Assembly (NCBI GenBank): GCA_016859345.1
Contig: CM029124.1
Span: 18,077,480-18,141,479 of the forward strand
Direction of reading: 5' to 3'
Source of the DNA: Istiophorus platypterus
Taxonomy: Eukaryota > Chordata > Actinopteri > Istiophoriformes > Istiophoridae
Length of the DNA stretch: 64,000 nt
The translations under genes were made by a program, and so were the position numbers. The notes beneath the pieces were generated by a model. The model was not told where the DNA came from. It was given only the letters and a program-made list of their open reading frames with translations, and did no database searches. Of the stretch, positions 36,501 through 51,500 are shown piece by piece (position 1 is the stretch's first letter; every line of letters starts with the position of its first letter).

Positions 36501-39500
36501 CTGGTCCACGGCCCTGCCCGCTCCGCCCCTTGTGACGTGGGTATGCCTCCTTTAGGCCTTCATAGAACTTGGTGAGACTCTGTGGGCCCTCTCCGGCCCC
36601 TCGGGACCCCAGTTCCTCACCCAGGCCCAAGAAAGCCTCTCTTTCTTCAGCATCAGCACTCTCCAACTCCTGCTGCACTCCATAAAACTGCTGGTGTCCA
36701 ACGCCAATGATCAGAGTCTCAAACACCTTCAAAGCCAAAGAGCGGGTCTGGTCCAGGTAGACAAGCTCCGTTATCTGATTGAGCCCGTTACAGCTGATGA
36801 AAAGGTCTCTTACAACCCTGTAACATAATAAATATCAGAAAACTGAGCAAAGTAAAAAAGAACATGAAAATAAAAAATATTACACAACTTCAGTTTAAAT
36901 ATTTGTAAATAGCAACCTTCATGATTTATTTCTCACATTTTAAAGCACTGTGCCATTCATTTACTTAGAAATTAGCTCCAGGACAAATATAGCTATGCAC
37001 GCGCCCCTTATTATTATCCAAGAAAAGGATGAACAGAGAGGTAGATGTGAACTGTTTTAGATCTCCCAGCGATTAAATAATTGGCACCACTCAGTCTAAT
37101 AAAACAAACTCTACAACTAGTCAATCAGAGGACAAGCCACTGCCAACACACAGAATCCCTATCAACCTTGTGTCCATCATTTATTTCACTTGCTCCCAAC
37201 AGGTTGCATACAACAACACTTTTAAACAAATTAGTCAACTTTTATCAACGTGATAAATTAACCTACCTTATGTATTGTTTTTGCTTTATCTAATGCGATT
37301 GTTGTTGTCTGTTTATTTTATTGAGCCTCATCAAAGACAAATTTCTGTCAGACTGTGTTAAAGTTATCTGAACCTGAATCATATGTTTAGTTAGCAAAAA
37401 CAAAGCTAATATTTTGCCCTTTTAAATTTGTTTACTACTGGTATACACACACTATTGAGGCAGTGATAAATAATGAATTCCCATTTTTACAATGCAAGGA
37501 TAATTATTTCAAAAGGATAATGTGTCACAGTGAAGCTAGCTTTCAACATTTGGTAGGACAAAACAACCCTCTCAAGAGATGCGCTGGCATTAATAACTAA
37601 ACAAAAACACTTAAACCTTAATATGTGATTATCTGCCCAGTATGACAAGGACCTGAGACACATGTTCATTTGAGGCTTTCCGCACAGTGCATGAAATAGA
37701 TAAATTTAATAGATCTACTTGCTGTTTTTTTTTTTTTTATCTAATTCAAAGCCTTTCTCCAGCCTACCACTAAATTAATGTAGAACTGATTGATTTTTGC
37801 TTTTTCAGTACATTTCCTCTTTTCATTAGTGGTGTGCAATTCCATTAGGGAGACTATCCATTAGCCTGCATATTTAATGCTCTCATCTGAAAAATATGGA
37901 GTTCTGTTATGCAGAAAGCTGTTATGCAGAAAACGCTGCAAGATGATGAGACTAGCAAGATGTCAGATGATGTACAGCTTTGAAGGTTACCTTGCAACAA
38001 CATTTTTTCTCAGTTGACATGCTTTTAAATCAATGTGTCCTACATATAAAAAAGGGATGTAAAATTCTTTAGCAAGTTAACCAGAGGAAGTCAATACACT
38101 TCTCAAGAACAGTTAACTTTCAACAATTCAACAACCAAACAATGACCGATCGAAGGTTTTTGCCAAAAATTCACATGGCAGCCTCAGAAAAGCTTAAAAT
38201 GACCATCAATATTTCTTTACCTTATGTAAGTGTTACTTGCTCCGTGAATATATCTTCAATGTAAGTCAATATTCACCTGGTCTTTTTTATAATCCAATCT
38301 ACAACATGGCAAGCACCTGTTTTTTCAGACCAGTGTAGAGTGTGGCCAGGATAATGTCACATAACAATATACTACAGGGCTGGTGATAATTAAGTGAAAA
38401 AAAAAGGTGATGAAAGCTGAAAAAGTATGAAGTATTTCACTAAGGATATTCTGTGAATCTTATTTTATAATATCTATCAATACTTTATTAACTATTATAA
38501 TCAGTAGAAGCTTTAAACATGCATGTGCACGACACCAAATGCAACCTAGGGGACAAAATAATTGATGGATGATCCCTTTCTTTGTTCATATACATCTATG
38601 CTAATTAATCTTTTTAACGCAATCAACAAAAACTACATTTCAGTTTGGGTCACAAAATTTTGCACCAATATTTTGGGGAAGAAAAGACAAAAAACAAAAC
38701 AAAACAAACAAAAAAACCCAACAACAGACAAACAAATATAAACCCCTCAAATATGTAAATACACCAGTAGATGGAGCTCTATAGTCTAACTTATGGGATT
38801 GATGATAAGCAAGAATGCGTGGTTTTGTCATGAGGCCAGCAACTATCCACCTAAACTTGATTATTTTGATCTTGCTGTGCACTAAATATTGTATTTGGGA
38901 TGCCATTGTCCTCAGCCACACTAAAGAATGTGTTTCAGCTACTACTGTTTATTTTTACTATTATTTACCTCATATGTTGTGAACTGAAGCTTCCATGAGG
39001 ATGTTAGACAATTAAAAACTATATTAAGTGGAATTCTGAGAGCTGGTTTGAACAACAAAGAAAATAGAGGCATTACACTACTATTTTGGCTAAATAGCTA
39101 AATATGTCAGCTAAATGTCAGACTTTTATTGATATGCTACTATAGATGTAAACATCATCATTAATTAATAAATCATGAACAAAAATGTTATAAAAAGGTG
39201 TACAACCAATTTGTCATTGTCTCCAAAAGTGAGATTTGTCTGAATTTAAGACTGGTATAATGATGCCTTTTACACAAACATAAGGGCTCAAAATAAAGTT
39301 GTTTCCCAAAGTGAAAAGGCTCAGATGAAAAACATCACAGCTGTAAAGACTGTCAGTTCGAAAGTCAGTCAAACCTGTGGAGAACTGAAATGCACACTGA
39401 ATTTTAAAAAAACAGCCCACTGGTGAGAGAATGTCCTCATCCATCCATTTTCTCTACACTGATCCTGTTTAGGGTCACAACAGACACAACCTATCCCAGC

Positions 39501-42486
39501 ATGCTTTGGGCAGGAGCTGGGATGCAACCTTAATAGGCCGCCAGGATTAACACATGGACAGACAAACCCATACACACAGACACACAGACACACACACACA
39601 CACACATACACACACACACATACACACACACAATCATACATATGGGCACTCCTGTATCCACTAATCCAGCAAGTCTCAGGATTCTCTCTGAGTGAAAGTC
39701 TATATTCAGCTGAGTATAACCAAACTAAAAGCAAACCCTAATTAATACAGTATTATACCAATTCAATTGTGTCAGCTTTTTGTTAAATTTATCCAGACAA
39801 ACACTGCAAGCCCGTGCTACTGCACTGTTATAAAAAAAAGTCAATAATCCTCCATCACTCAGTTCACAAAGCTGTGATGAATTATTGATTAGCATCTATT
39901 AGCAATGACCTGGAGAGAGATCTAATGACATACAATGTCCAAGTGAATTGGGTTTTTTACTTTGAGCTGGCTGATTTTATTTGCTTTATGTGACAGTAAA
40001 AAAAGAAGCAGAATTGTTTTCTTGAGTGAAAAATCTCCCAAAACATGTTTTAGAACAAACATCTGGAACAAGAGAATAGTTTAAACACAAATGTTGATGC
40101 TTCTGCATATTTACTCAAGTACCTGGATGATTTTTTGGACAACGATAAATCTCTCTAAAACACAGTCCAATACTACAGGGAAAACCAATAGTGACTAAAA
40201 CAGCAACTGAAAAAACAGACAGATGATCAAGGAAATTTAGGATTGAAGAAAAACACATCTTAAAGTAATGTGAAACAGCTTACCTTGATTTGAGGAGGGC
40301 AGGTAACGTTTGCAGGTATATGAGTAGTACTTCCACAGGCAGGCACTGCACATGATAGCTGCAGACTTGAGCGCAGACAGTGGAAACCCCCAGCTGCTGG
40401 GCATGATGGGCCAGCTCTACCCCTCTCTGCAGCACAGGGTTGAAGATGTGTGTGTAGAGCTGCCACTGCACTATAGCATTGCCCCTCAGGGTCAGGTGGC
40501 ACACATGGCCAGCTATCTGCTGGCTCAGCTGCCAGTCCTCACCAAACACTAGTTCTTGGTAGGCCTCCAGAGCGTCCCACTTCCATAACATATCCTCTGC
40601 CCCCCCTCCACTTGGCAGAATACCCTGGGAGCGGTAGCACAGACTGGTAGAAACGGCTGAAGGTTCTCCATGCTGCAGTGTTTCCTCCAGGCTTGGCAGC
40701 TGGCTGCTGTCCAGAGTGCAGATGTTACAGGAGGCCAGTTTGGCTTTCTCTGAGGGCTGACCCCCTCCAAGCTGGTCTAGGATCAGTCTACTGAGGACAC
40801 TCAGAACATGAGACTGGTAACTACGAAGACCAGGAGCTTGGAAGGCATGCAGCAGGGGTCCTACGACAGAGCGGGGGTCCATACAACAGCAGATGCCAAC
40901 AGCCTGCACCCCAGCAAGTACCTGCAAAATAGCTGGTCCGCTTGGAGAGAGGCGCTGCAGGAGCCGCAGACATTGGTGAGCACAGGCAGCCAGGCAGCAG
41001 CAGCGCTCAGGGTAATGCACCACATCAACATCCATCCCTTCCTTGCTGTCTCCGTCCTCTTCGAAGGGGTTGCGTCTAGCTGCCTGCTTGAAAGCAGAGA
41101 CAGGCAAACCTGAGAGGTCTCTGTGATGATGCAGAAAGTGTGAATATTCACAGCGACGATGACGTCGTCGGGCGCACACAGATTGATGCAGCTGCTCTGA
41201 CTTTGCCTTCTTGACAGCACTGATGATTTTGAAGACCCCTGCGATGAGACCTCGTAGCCTCTCTGAAGCCTCACCTCCTACTTCGGAATCTCTCGCCCTG
41301 CCGAGGCCTTCAAGCCGCAGCACTGTTGCCTCAAACAGCTCCAGGCCGCGGTGCTGGACAAATTCATGGATGAGCTCCAGCGCCTGGCTAAAGAAAAAAG
41401 GGTTGGGTGTGGAAGCCTGCAGGCAACCCAGTAGCACTTGCAGTACTCCCTCTAGAAGCTCTGGCAGCAGTAGCGCCCTGTGGCGATAGCGGGAGAATGA
41501 AAAGTCCTCCTGGACCTCCTGAAGGGTTTTCTTGGGCCGAGGGGCAAAAGGGTCCGTCTGTCTATCCAAACAGCTCCGGATTTTTAGTGTGGCTCGCAGC
41601 AGGTCTGTCAGGCTGCGTCTCAGGCTGTCTGGAAGTGTCTCACTCTGACTCACATCCACTGACATCAGGTGCAAGATGGTTCGTAGTAACATTCTCTGGA
41701 CCAGGGCGATCGGCTCCTCGGTCCATCCTCCGGCAAGCTCCTCTGCCCCTGTACCACCACCGCCCCCTCCCCCTGGACCACAGCAATCTCCAAACTCAGT
41801 TAGTATCTCAGTCAGGGTCGGTACAACACTGACCGCTAGGCCAGGGTTGTGGTTAATGCTCATGTCAAACTTACACACCTTCTCCAGTAGGGAGAGCAAC
41901 ACATGGCAAAGATCAAAGGGTGAGTTTTCCATGCGGTTGAAAATTGATATCGCAGCTGGATCCGTCAGGGTTTCAGTGTCTATTGTCTGGGACCCAGGGG
42001 CACGCGGATGTGGGTATGGTGCACTCATAATTTCTGTGATGGCGCTCCCGGTGGATGTTAACTGTGTATCCTCTGAACGATGATGCTGACAGCTTACCCT
42101 GATGGTGGAACCATGTGATCTTCGACTCCTTGCACCACTTGGGCTTGGGACAGCTTTGTCTTCAGAGTTTGCTTCTGAATCTGAGGTAGAAACCTGGGAC
42201 TTACGAGCATCCTTTAAAGAATATCTCTGTGCTGTTCTACGCGACCTCCGTGACTTCCAGGTGCCACTGCCAAGACAGGACCTCCTCCCAGAGTTCTGTT
42301 CATCTGTCCCAGCCTTCTGTCCTGCTCTCAGAGGGACAGCTTTCACTTCCCGGCTAAGGAATATCTCCAGTAGGGACGGCAGGGTGAAATCTGTCCACAC
42401 ACAGAAACATCCTTCAGTCTTATTCTGGATGTACATATAGACATACAGTACCAACTTTTGTTTATATATCATATACATACATACAT

Positions 42487-42554
<68 letters not shown>

Positions 42555-45500
42555 GTATATATATACACATACATACATACACAAAATTAGGTCCATGCAT
42601 GTTAATGTCAGATTTTAGGATTTGAGAACTAATGTTACATTTTTTAAGCACTAACCTGTATTTTAAAATACAATTTTTAGAGTATAAGATGAGGAACATT
42701 CAGATTAGCGGTATGGCTGCAGCCATGACCTGTTTGTTAAACATCTTCAGTGAGTAAGAATTAATTAAAGTAAAAATGTCTAGGGTCCATGTTAGAGAGG
42801 ATCAGCAGTCCTGTACTAAATACCAGTGTCATCCTGAGGTCACAGGCCTCTGAAACAACATATCTCCTCCTCTTGTGTGACTGCTTGTAACACTAAGATT
42901 CACCAGACAAGACCCACTAGCTACAATCGTAAAAAGTGATTCATCCATCTCAAAAATGAATACAGTACACAATCCGTGGTTTTAGCCACAAAAAATACTA
43001 GATTATAAATAAAAATAAGTAATTTGACGAGCAAATAACATACACCATTTATAGTCAATTTACATTCCACTGTCTTCACATGAACCCACCAAACCTAATG
43101 CTGAAACATTGCAAATACAAATGATTATAATAGGTAAAGAATTATGTTAAAGATGGAAAATGAAAAAACATATAAATAATGATAGCTACAGAACATTTCT
43201 GGCCCATGAAAAGCAGTCTGCATTTCAGTTTCTCTGTAAAAACGACATTTTTGTTGGTACCTTACAGAAAACTAATGAATGGCTAACTTTATGCTCATAC
43301 AATGAAGTATGTCAATTTTGAAATCAAAATCATTAGTTACAGACTAGGACAAATAAGTAGTCACATGCCACTAAAGGGCCCCGCTAGAGGCTGTGCCGTT
43401 ATCACCAAAATTAACTTGAGCAAGCAACAGAGTAGGTATTTGTGGATACAGACCTGGGGCTTTTTCCTCCTGTACAGGGATCTTCCAGACCAGTGGCAGC
43501 AGAGACAGCAGCAAAGTGAGCAGCTCCTCCCGACAGGTTAGCTCCTGAGAGGGAAGGGGGAAAAAAACAAAAAAAACCAACAACCCAGTGAGGATACCTA
43601 GAAAGCCTTCCTCCCCTCTCCTTTTTGTCACACACGGATGTCACATTAAGACACTCCCATCAAGACACACTTTTGTCCAAACTTGAAACAAATACCCCCT
43701 TGGGGTTTCACCACTTTCTAAAAGGGGAAATCACACACTTAAAATATTTGCTTTGTATCTAGAGTTAATAAGATTTTCCAAAATAATTTTCAGTCTGGAA
43801 ACTATTTATAAATGTATCTGTGTTTTTAGTTAACTAGTTAGTTAGTCTTTTGTGTGTGTCAGAGAGCAATGTCGCGCCTACATGACGACCTTACGTCTGG
43901 GACCCGGGGCATCTCGTTTCTATCCAGTGCATTCCTCACAGCAGAGAGAGAACCAACTCTTTCATGTGTTAATTAAAAATAATCAACATATTCCTTCATG
44001 TGTGAATTAAAAAAAATGATCACCTTGCTGGCTATGCAAAACCATCGAAACAAACAACATCTTTTTCTGACTGTATAACCGACAGTTGACAAGTGAACAG
44101 GAACCGGAAACCATATCCTCGATTAAATCGTTAAACTTTGTTTGATCACTTTCACTCCATGATCATTTAGACGTCCAAAGTTTTCAGGTCATGTACTTCT
44201 TGTTTTTCTTATTATTCAAATACAGTATGAGCAATACTACTATGGTTGTGCAGCTCCATGAATCACTTAATGGTCATCTTTGCTACAGTGAGAAGAGAGA
44301 GGATAGAGCGAGAAGGTAATGGGTCTGCCACATTTGCTGTTTATGTGTAGGCAACGGCTGCCAGAAATGATGACACCGACTAATGAGTTGCTTTTCATGT
44401 CTTTTCATTAGATACTTTCTCTGGTAACTTTTATGAATTATCTTACATCTGTTTTTATAGTTTTTGGATACTCACATATACAACCATGTCGAACAGTAAA
44501 TCATACAGCTTTTCAGCAAGGTGTAGCTTAGTGTCAGGAAATATTTGCCATTTGAATTATTCAGCTATTGTTGACAGTAGACTGACAATTAACACAAAAA
44601 AGAAAAAAGAAGGAAGTTAAAAATTCTAAACATCCAAGGAAATCCCCATCATTTCCAAAGAAATTCTGATGTTGTGTTTTACATGCCTATAACAATCCTG
44701 GTTATGTGTGAAATTATTTTACAAATGTAATGAACCAATACATGAAGAACAATTTAGAGAGACAGAGCCGAGTTATCTTTACAGTGTCATAAGCAGCAGA
44801 CAGACACCGGGTGGCACATGGTCGGAGTATTTAATTACACAATGGAACAAAATCAACACTAAATCATTTTTCTACTAAATTCAAACACTAAACTTATAAT
44901 TTCAAACAATTTTCTTGCAATGTACAAGTTCTTCTATACCACGAATAAACAAATGCTTAGTAAGTGTCAGGCTTGACTGCATCCAGGCCACAGCTGACAC
45001 ACACCGCTAGAGCCAGTGACAACACATTAACACATGACTGCATTACATTTCTGTACTGAAAGTTCCCGTTAAAAGAGAAAATATAATGAGTGTGTCAAAT
45101 TCGCTTACAACATGAGGCAAAAAGGACGGTGACACGCAGGGTCACATTCACGATATTATAATATTTCATTCCATAATGCATTTGTTACTCCATGTCGGAG
45201 TGTTATGTACGACTACGTCTTTAAAAGACACTGTTGAGCATGAAAATGACTGACCTCAGGATCATATCTTTCTCTCTGGAACCTTTTAAGAACAGTTAGG
45301 TAATTACATTATATCAAAAAGGCAACCATGGCTGATGGATTTCTTGTCTGAATGCTGCTCTTACGTAATCAGACCAGCTCAATGGCCTTTACACACTTTA
45401 GCACTCGGCAAATGTGGGCATTTAGGTTGTTTTTCCTGATGTTGCACTTTTATCTAAACCTCATTTCACATGTTTAGCATCGAATCACCTTACACCTCAT

Positions 45501-48500
45501 TTAAACATTACATAGTTTTATGTACCTTGACTCCTAACTCAGCAGCGGCGACATATCTGACGCAGGGAACCAAAGAAGAAAGATGCCAAACCCTAATGCT
45601 CAGAAGTCATGTGGTTTTCAACTATGTGCTGGTTTCACACTGACCTTTTATGTGCAGCACTCGACTTTTCACGTGAAAAGGCCATAATTCCGTCTGGATA
45701 AGAGCATCTCTGAACTTGTCACTTGGCCAAAAGACATGCACAGATTAGATCAATACATAAACGCCATAAGTGTGATGCAGCCTAGGCTCTGCCCTTGGAA
45801 AATGCAGACCAGTACATCAGTGTGTAGGCAGAGGGAACACTGAGCTCTGTCAGGGTTCTTACAAGTTGATACCTTCGCCTTTTGTGGTACAATATTGTAA
45901 ACCGTATCTGAATAATCCATTTTGAAAGAGAGCAGTACTGACATATTTTGCATAGTGGATAGTAAAAACACGTACAAAAATAGGCAGAAAAATGTATATC
46001 AACAGGTCTAAATCGATTTTCTTATTAGCCTCAACGTCTTTCAAGCAACAGCAGCAGAAGACATTTCTTAAATCAGACAAACAACCGGTGGCCATTGCAG
46101 AGCTCATTTCCTCCTGAATATAGCCATCCCGCAAATTGTAATGATGTCCGCCACAGATGTAGAGAGGGCCACCAAAAGTGGCCACTAAAAAATACATAGA
46201 CAACATTCGCCATGTGGTGGTATGTTAACTGGATAAAATGTTTAACAGTGTCTGGAAATTAAAATGGGCATTCAGTTTCTCTCATCCGAGTTCAGTTGGA
46301 AATGTCAGTGTCCCGTTATGTGGAAAAAGTTATTAAACATTAAACTCCAGTGGATATATAAAATCTACAATATTCAGCATGTACTACAGAGTTCCATCTT
46401 GTTGTATATGAAATTATATAAAATCTTATCACTGCAAAACCAATTTTCCATTAATGATCTTTATTGCACTGTGGTCATTAAATACTTCTTTAATCTTACC
46501 AGCAGATTTCTGTTTAATGCTTTGATAAACTTTGGTTCTTTTATCATGTGTGTTCATTATACTGTATCTGTATTACAAACTTTCTGCAAACTTTTGATGA
46601 GCAGAGATTAGTCGCAGCAGGTGACACAGCCGTATGTGCCGAAATTTGAATCTGTCATGCCGATATTGAACAGCTGCATGAATCAACTTTAATGCATTTA
46701 TTTAAAGTGTGAGGCAGAGTATGAATGTCAAAGCAGTGGCCTAAAGCTCAGTGTAAACATTTTTGACTTAAACTGCTGTATTAGCATTTTAAATTTCAAA
46801 TCTGCAGGATTTCAGTATACTATGAGAGCAACAAGTTGGGTTACCTCTGCCTTGTGCAATAGTAGTTCCTGAAATGCTGTAGAAATGAAAACCCACAAAC
46901 TCTTTAACCTCTTCAACCATTGCTCGTACAACAGTATAAATGCACATACTGTGACAGACTGGATGTATGCACTTAGATTTTCCTTACCTGGTCGATGATT
47001 GAGTCCAGGGTACTTAGCAACAGGAATCCCCTTCCTCTGACCAGATATTCCCCCAGAGCCACCATGTGACTCTCCTCCTCGTCTTCCTCCCGGGCCTCCG
47101 CTCTCTGTGCCACCGCACTGCATAGTTGATGTACATCAGTCAGGAACTCCCTCGCCAGTGTGTTACTGGCCCCACTCATGTCTGAGCTACAACAGAGGAC
47201 ATACTAGAATTACTGCCTTGTGGATCATCGCCTCAGTCAACCAGTCAAGTTGCAGTTTACAGCCATATTTGTCCGGACTATTATAAAATCATAAAATCAA
47301 GAATCTAGAGAAAGCTAAAAATCCGTTTTGTGAGGTCACAGTGACCTCCAACTTTAACATCAGACCACCAAAATCATATCAGTTCCTCAGTGAGTCCAAG
47401 TGAAGGTTTAGTCCATAATCAGAGAAATTCCCTCCAGGCGTTCACACGAATGGGACAGACAACCCTGGCTGCTGCCGTTGCAGAGGCATAAAAACATCAC
47501 ACACGTGTGGCACAATCAAATTTTCCACACATCTGTACGCACACTCAAAATACTTTGTAGGATAATGAGGTTGTCCTTCATATGAGGAAAATTAAACCAG
47601 GAGGTTGTCATTTCTAAATAGCTGTATGACTTTTAATTTTATACTGTAAATAAAATGAAAAGTAATGAAATCATTCTTATAGACTTAAATGGCCAAACCG
47701 CTGCTTTAAAAATATCAGGCAAAAAACTTTGTTTCTATTGTATTTCAGATTTAACTCTTGGCAGTGAAAGGAAGCCTAAACAGATTTTTGTTATTTAGAA
47801 AACTGAGAATATTGAAGGAAATTTAAGGGAAAAATGGTAAGTTTAGAGGTCATCTCATTTCCTCAAATAAAACATAATGATCACACTCCTGCTACGATAC
47901 CTGAAAGTATAGCAGCAGATACAGATATACCACTCATTACTCGTTTTATTTAGTCCTGGTGCTCACTCGGTTTTTAGAAACAAGGATACATTTTTGCCTA
48001 AGTATGTGAAGATGACAGTTAATTGTCAAATATGAATCATTGCCATTCAAGCAAAAATAATAATATTAATAACAAAAATTGTTAACAAAAATCTCAGATT
48101 AGAGAAAATCATTTCTGTTTGGGATTTTATCTGTAATACAACACAATGTGACAAAACAGAGGTTTAATCATTCTTTTAGGGTCAGTACAATGGAAGTGCT
48201 GCATAACAACAACAACATAAGTGCATTGCGATGAAGGAAAAAAAAAAAAGCCAAAGCCAAGTCCCTCAAAAAAGCCTAAAATAAAAACATTCTGAAATCG
48301 AGACAATTGGGTTGTACCAACAATGTTCATGTAAATGAACAAAACCAACTACTGGCCTAATCATGCATCTTCTAGTTAAACCCTTTAAATCTAGACTCAT
48401 GTCGCATAAAGTAGCTTAAGAAAACTGACTTATCCTACAAAAACCTCTCATAGTTTCCAAGCTAGCACACTTATGTCTGCCACAACCACACATTTACAGT

Positions 48501-51500
48501 AAGCTGTAGCTCTCAACAAAAGACACACACCTCATACGTCTCCCCATTCACTGTTCAAGACACACGCACACACACACCCTTTACAGGACAATCCCAATTA
48601 CACAGCTCAATGTGAGTTTGTCAAAAACATAAATTCATGGCATGCTCTAAAGTCTGAGCCATAAATAATTCCCTCAGACAGTAGGCAGTAGCTTGTAAAG
48701 TGAATATAATAATGTAAGAAGACAAAAATTAAAAGGAATCTCGTTTTAAAAGAACAAATTTCTGACACTTGCCTCCGCATCATATTATCATTTTCATCTC
48801 ACCATATGTTTCTGGGCCAAACAGTTTCCTTCCGGTCATCTTGTGTTTTCTTGTAGCCTGACTGCAGCTCTACTGGCTGAATCTGCATACCTCCTCACAC
48901 GACTGCTGACTGAATTTTCTGTTCTGCAGCACAAATTCCATTAAATTGGAATTTCAAATGGAAGCTTTCCAGATTCGCAGCATATCAGCGTATCACATGA
49001 AAGCATGTGATGTCACATGGCGAGGGGACTGGCCTTGGGAATACTGGGATTCGTGAAAAGCCCCAAGGGTCCTGTATAAGGCCTTCGTAGTCAACCATCA
49101 CTCACAGTACTGCCTGTGTATTCTCCACTACAACAACCATTTTGGATTTTTTTTTTCTTTAAATGAACAAAAGGTCTACTAGCAACAACTTGTATGGCTA
49201 TGAATTGCAAACCCACAGTTATTTATCTGCACTCTGCTCTCTTATTCTTCCTTATTTAAGACTTGTCTCTTATCAACACTGCAAGGTTTCCAAAAAAAAA
49301 CAAAACTAAATCTGTAATCGCTACTACCACAGAGAAGTGTACCAAATTATGCACAAACCATATTATTTTTGCATTTAATGCTGACCATTTTCTTTTACCT
49401 ATTGCATTTCTACATTATTATTATTCATTATGAGACCACAAGGCCTCAAAAAATAATTAGCTTAAAATGTTCCAATCTTTTTAGATTATTTTCCAGGTCA
49501 GCCCACTACAGTGAGAACTGAATTTTACTTTTATTAAGGAGTCACTATCGTTCTGTCAGGGGCTATCGTTCTTCAGCATTACTACAAAAGATAAGGTTGC
49601 ATAAGAATTTGGTCAAAGGAATATGCGAGAAGCAGATGATGGTCTGAAGTTGATGCAAGAAAAGAAGGAAGCAGAAGGATACATGCCAACCAAACCAATC
49701 TCAGTGCCTGTAGACTCAACTTAACCTTCAAAGCCCATTTGTATAAAGCTGCAGATACAGCATCCCGCCTCAACACACAGTATCGGTGACTAAGCCAAAG
49801 GCATCCAACGCACCTGCATCCCGACACATCAGTACTGAATATAACCCAAGATTTGTACCTTTACCTCTGGACAGTTAACTTTAACAGTTTGACAGTTACC
49901 AAGGTCCACACTATGGACATGGCACAAGACCTGAGAGTGATCTGAAAAATTAATGATTCCAAGCAAAATGTAAAGCTAAGAAAATGAGTTGTTATAGATT
50001 TTATCTAATGTGTGAGGAACAATGTGTAATGAAATACAAAACAATGGTGTACAGTTCATAACACTGATCAGATTGATTATCTTATAAATAATTGTGCACA
50101 CATTTGATGCATAGGATATTGTCATCGTAAAGATATTTTCACTAATTTCCGGATATTAAAACCTTTGAGTCATATCCAACTGCCCCGAGTTATGCTGAAT
50201 GGTCTTCTAAGTCAGCTACGCCGTTACAAAGAATTTAGCGACACTTTGTAACCTCAGTTAGAATTCAAACTCACCATGGTAATTCAGCTTTAGTCTGGGT
50301 AAAACATGCCTGTCTACTGAATGGATGTTATTTAGGTCACAGGTCACTCTTAAACAGGCCCGTTACAGATCTAACAGGCTTTGACATGCTATCAGGGAAT
50401 CTGAGTACATTCCCACTCAAGCTAGTACAAGGAAATAATAGTAAAAGGAAATTCAACTGTCTAAATTTTTTATATCAATGAATAAGTGACAATGTGATCT
50501 CACCATACCTTCATTTACATGCTCCTTTATCAGGTTTGACTTATCAACATGTAGCGATTACTGCAATTTATATTAGAGCTATTGTTTCTACCCTCGACAC
50601 ACTTACAGTGCAAGGCTGAACCAACAGGCAATATTTGTATCTTCATTTGTTATTAAAGACTATAACACTGACTTAATAATTTCAGGGCTGGGAGAAATGT
50701 ATGATACTATCTAAATATATCATCAAACCCTACAGTTTGGCTCTATTGCCACCCAATTCAGAAAAAGTCAAGAGAGATGATAATTAAAATACACATTGCA
50801 AGACAGGGAGTAGAGACTTATTAAATAGAGAAATGACTTCCCAGATATCCTCCCCTTGCACAATGGCATCCATCTCCAGCAGAACTCAAATTTTGTGTTT
50901 GCCCTCAGTCTGTTGTGATATTTTTCCCTTCAACTGAGTTATTTATTCAGTAGAGGCCTTACTCAGCTTAGTCCCTTCTGGTGTGGGAGAAAAGGCTTTC
51001 ATTAGAGATTAAAGGACACTTTGAGCAATGGCTAACATGTGAAATCCAAGTCTGGGTTAGCTTGGTTCCAGCTCATAAAGAAATGCAACATGCAGTGGTT
51101 TAAAGTGGCTTCCTGTGTGTTAAGTACACCATTAATAGAGTGTCAAGAGCTATGAAGGAGTCATGGGGGCAAACATGGTTTATCCACATGATTTACAGCA
51201 TCAGTATGTCATGTTTGTTTCTACTGCAAAGAATGAAGGATTTAGGGTGTGCACACACAAGATGTATATTTGGAGTGATTTTAGTCACTGTGGGAGTTTA
51301 TTCTTTTGGTTTGTCAAATTGATTTAACTCTGTCACTCAGGCATCCAATGAGCTGTGACAGACATTTTTAAATTATATCGGAATACCTCATCTCCATCAA
51401 TATTTCAATATGATTTTTGATTGTGGGCTCTGATTTAAACCAAAAGAAGCTCTTCGATTGCCAGAGGTTTTAGAGATTAGTGTATGGTATGCTCAGATAA

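Noticed and set aside
40808..42440. Several plus-strand frames over the large LYST exon 5
   Set aside because: All are antisense shadows of the 702-codon minus-strand exon, which matches human LYST.
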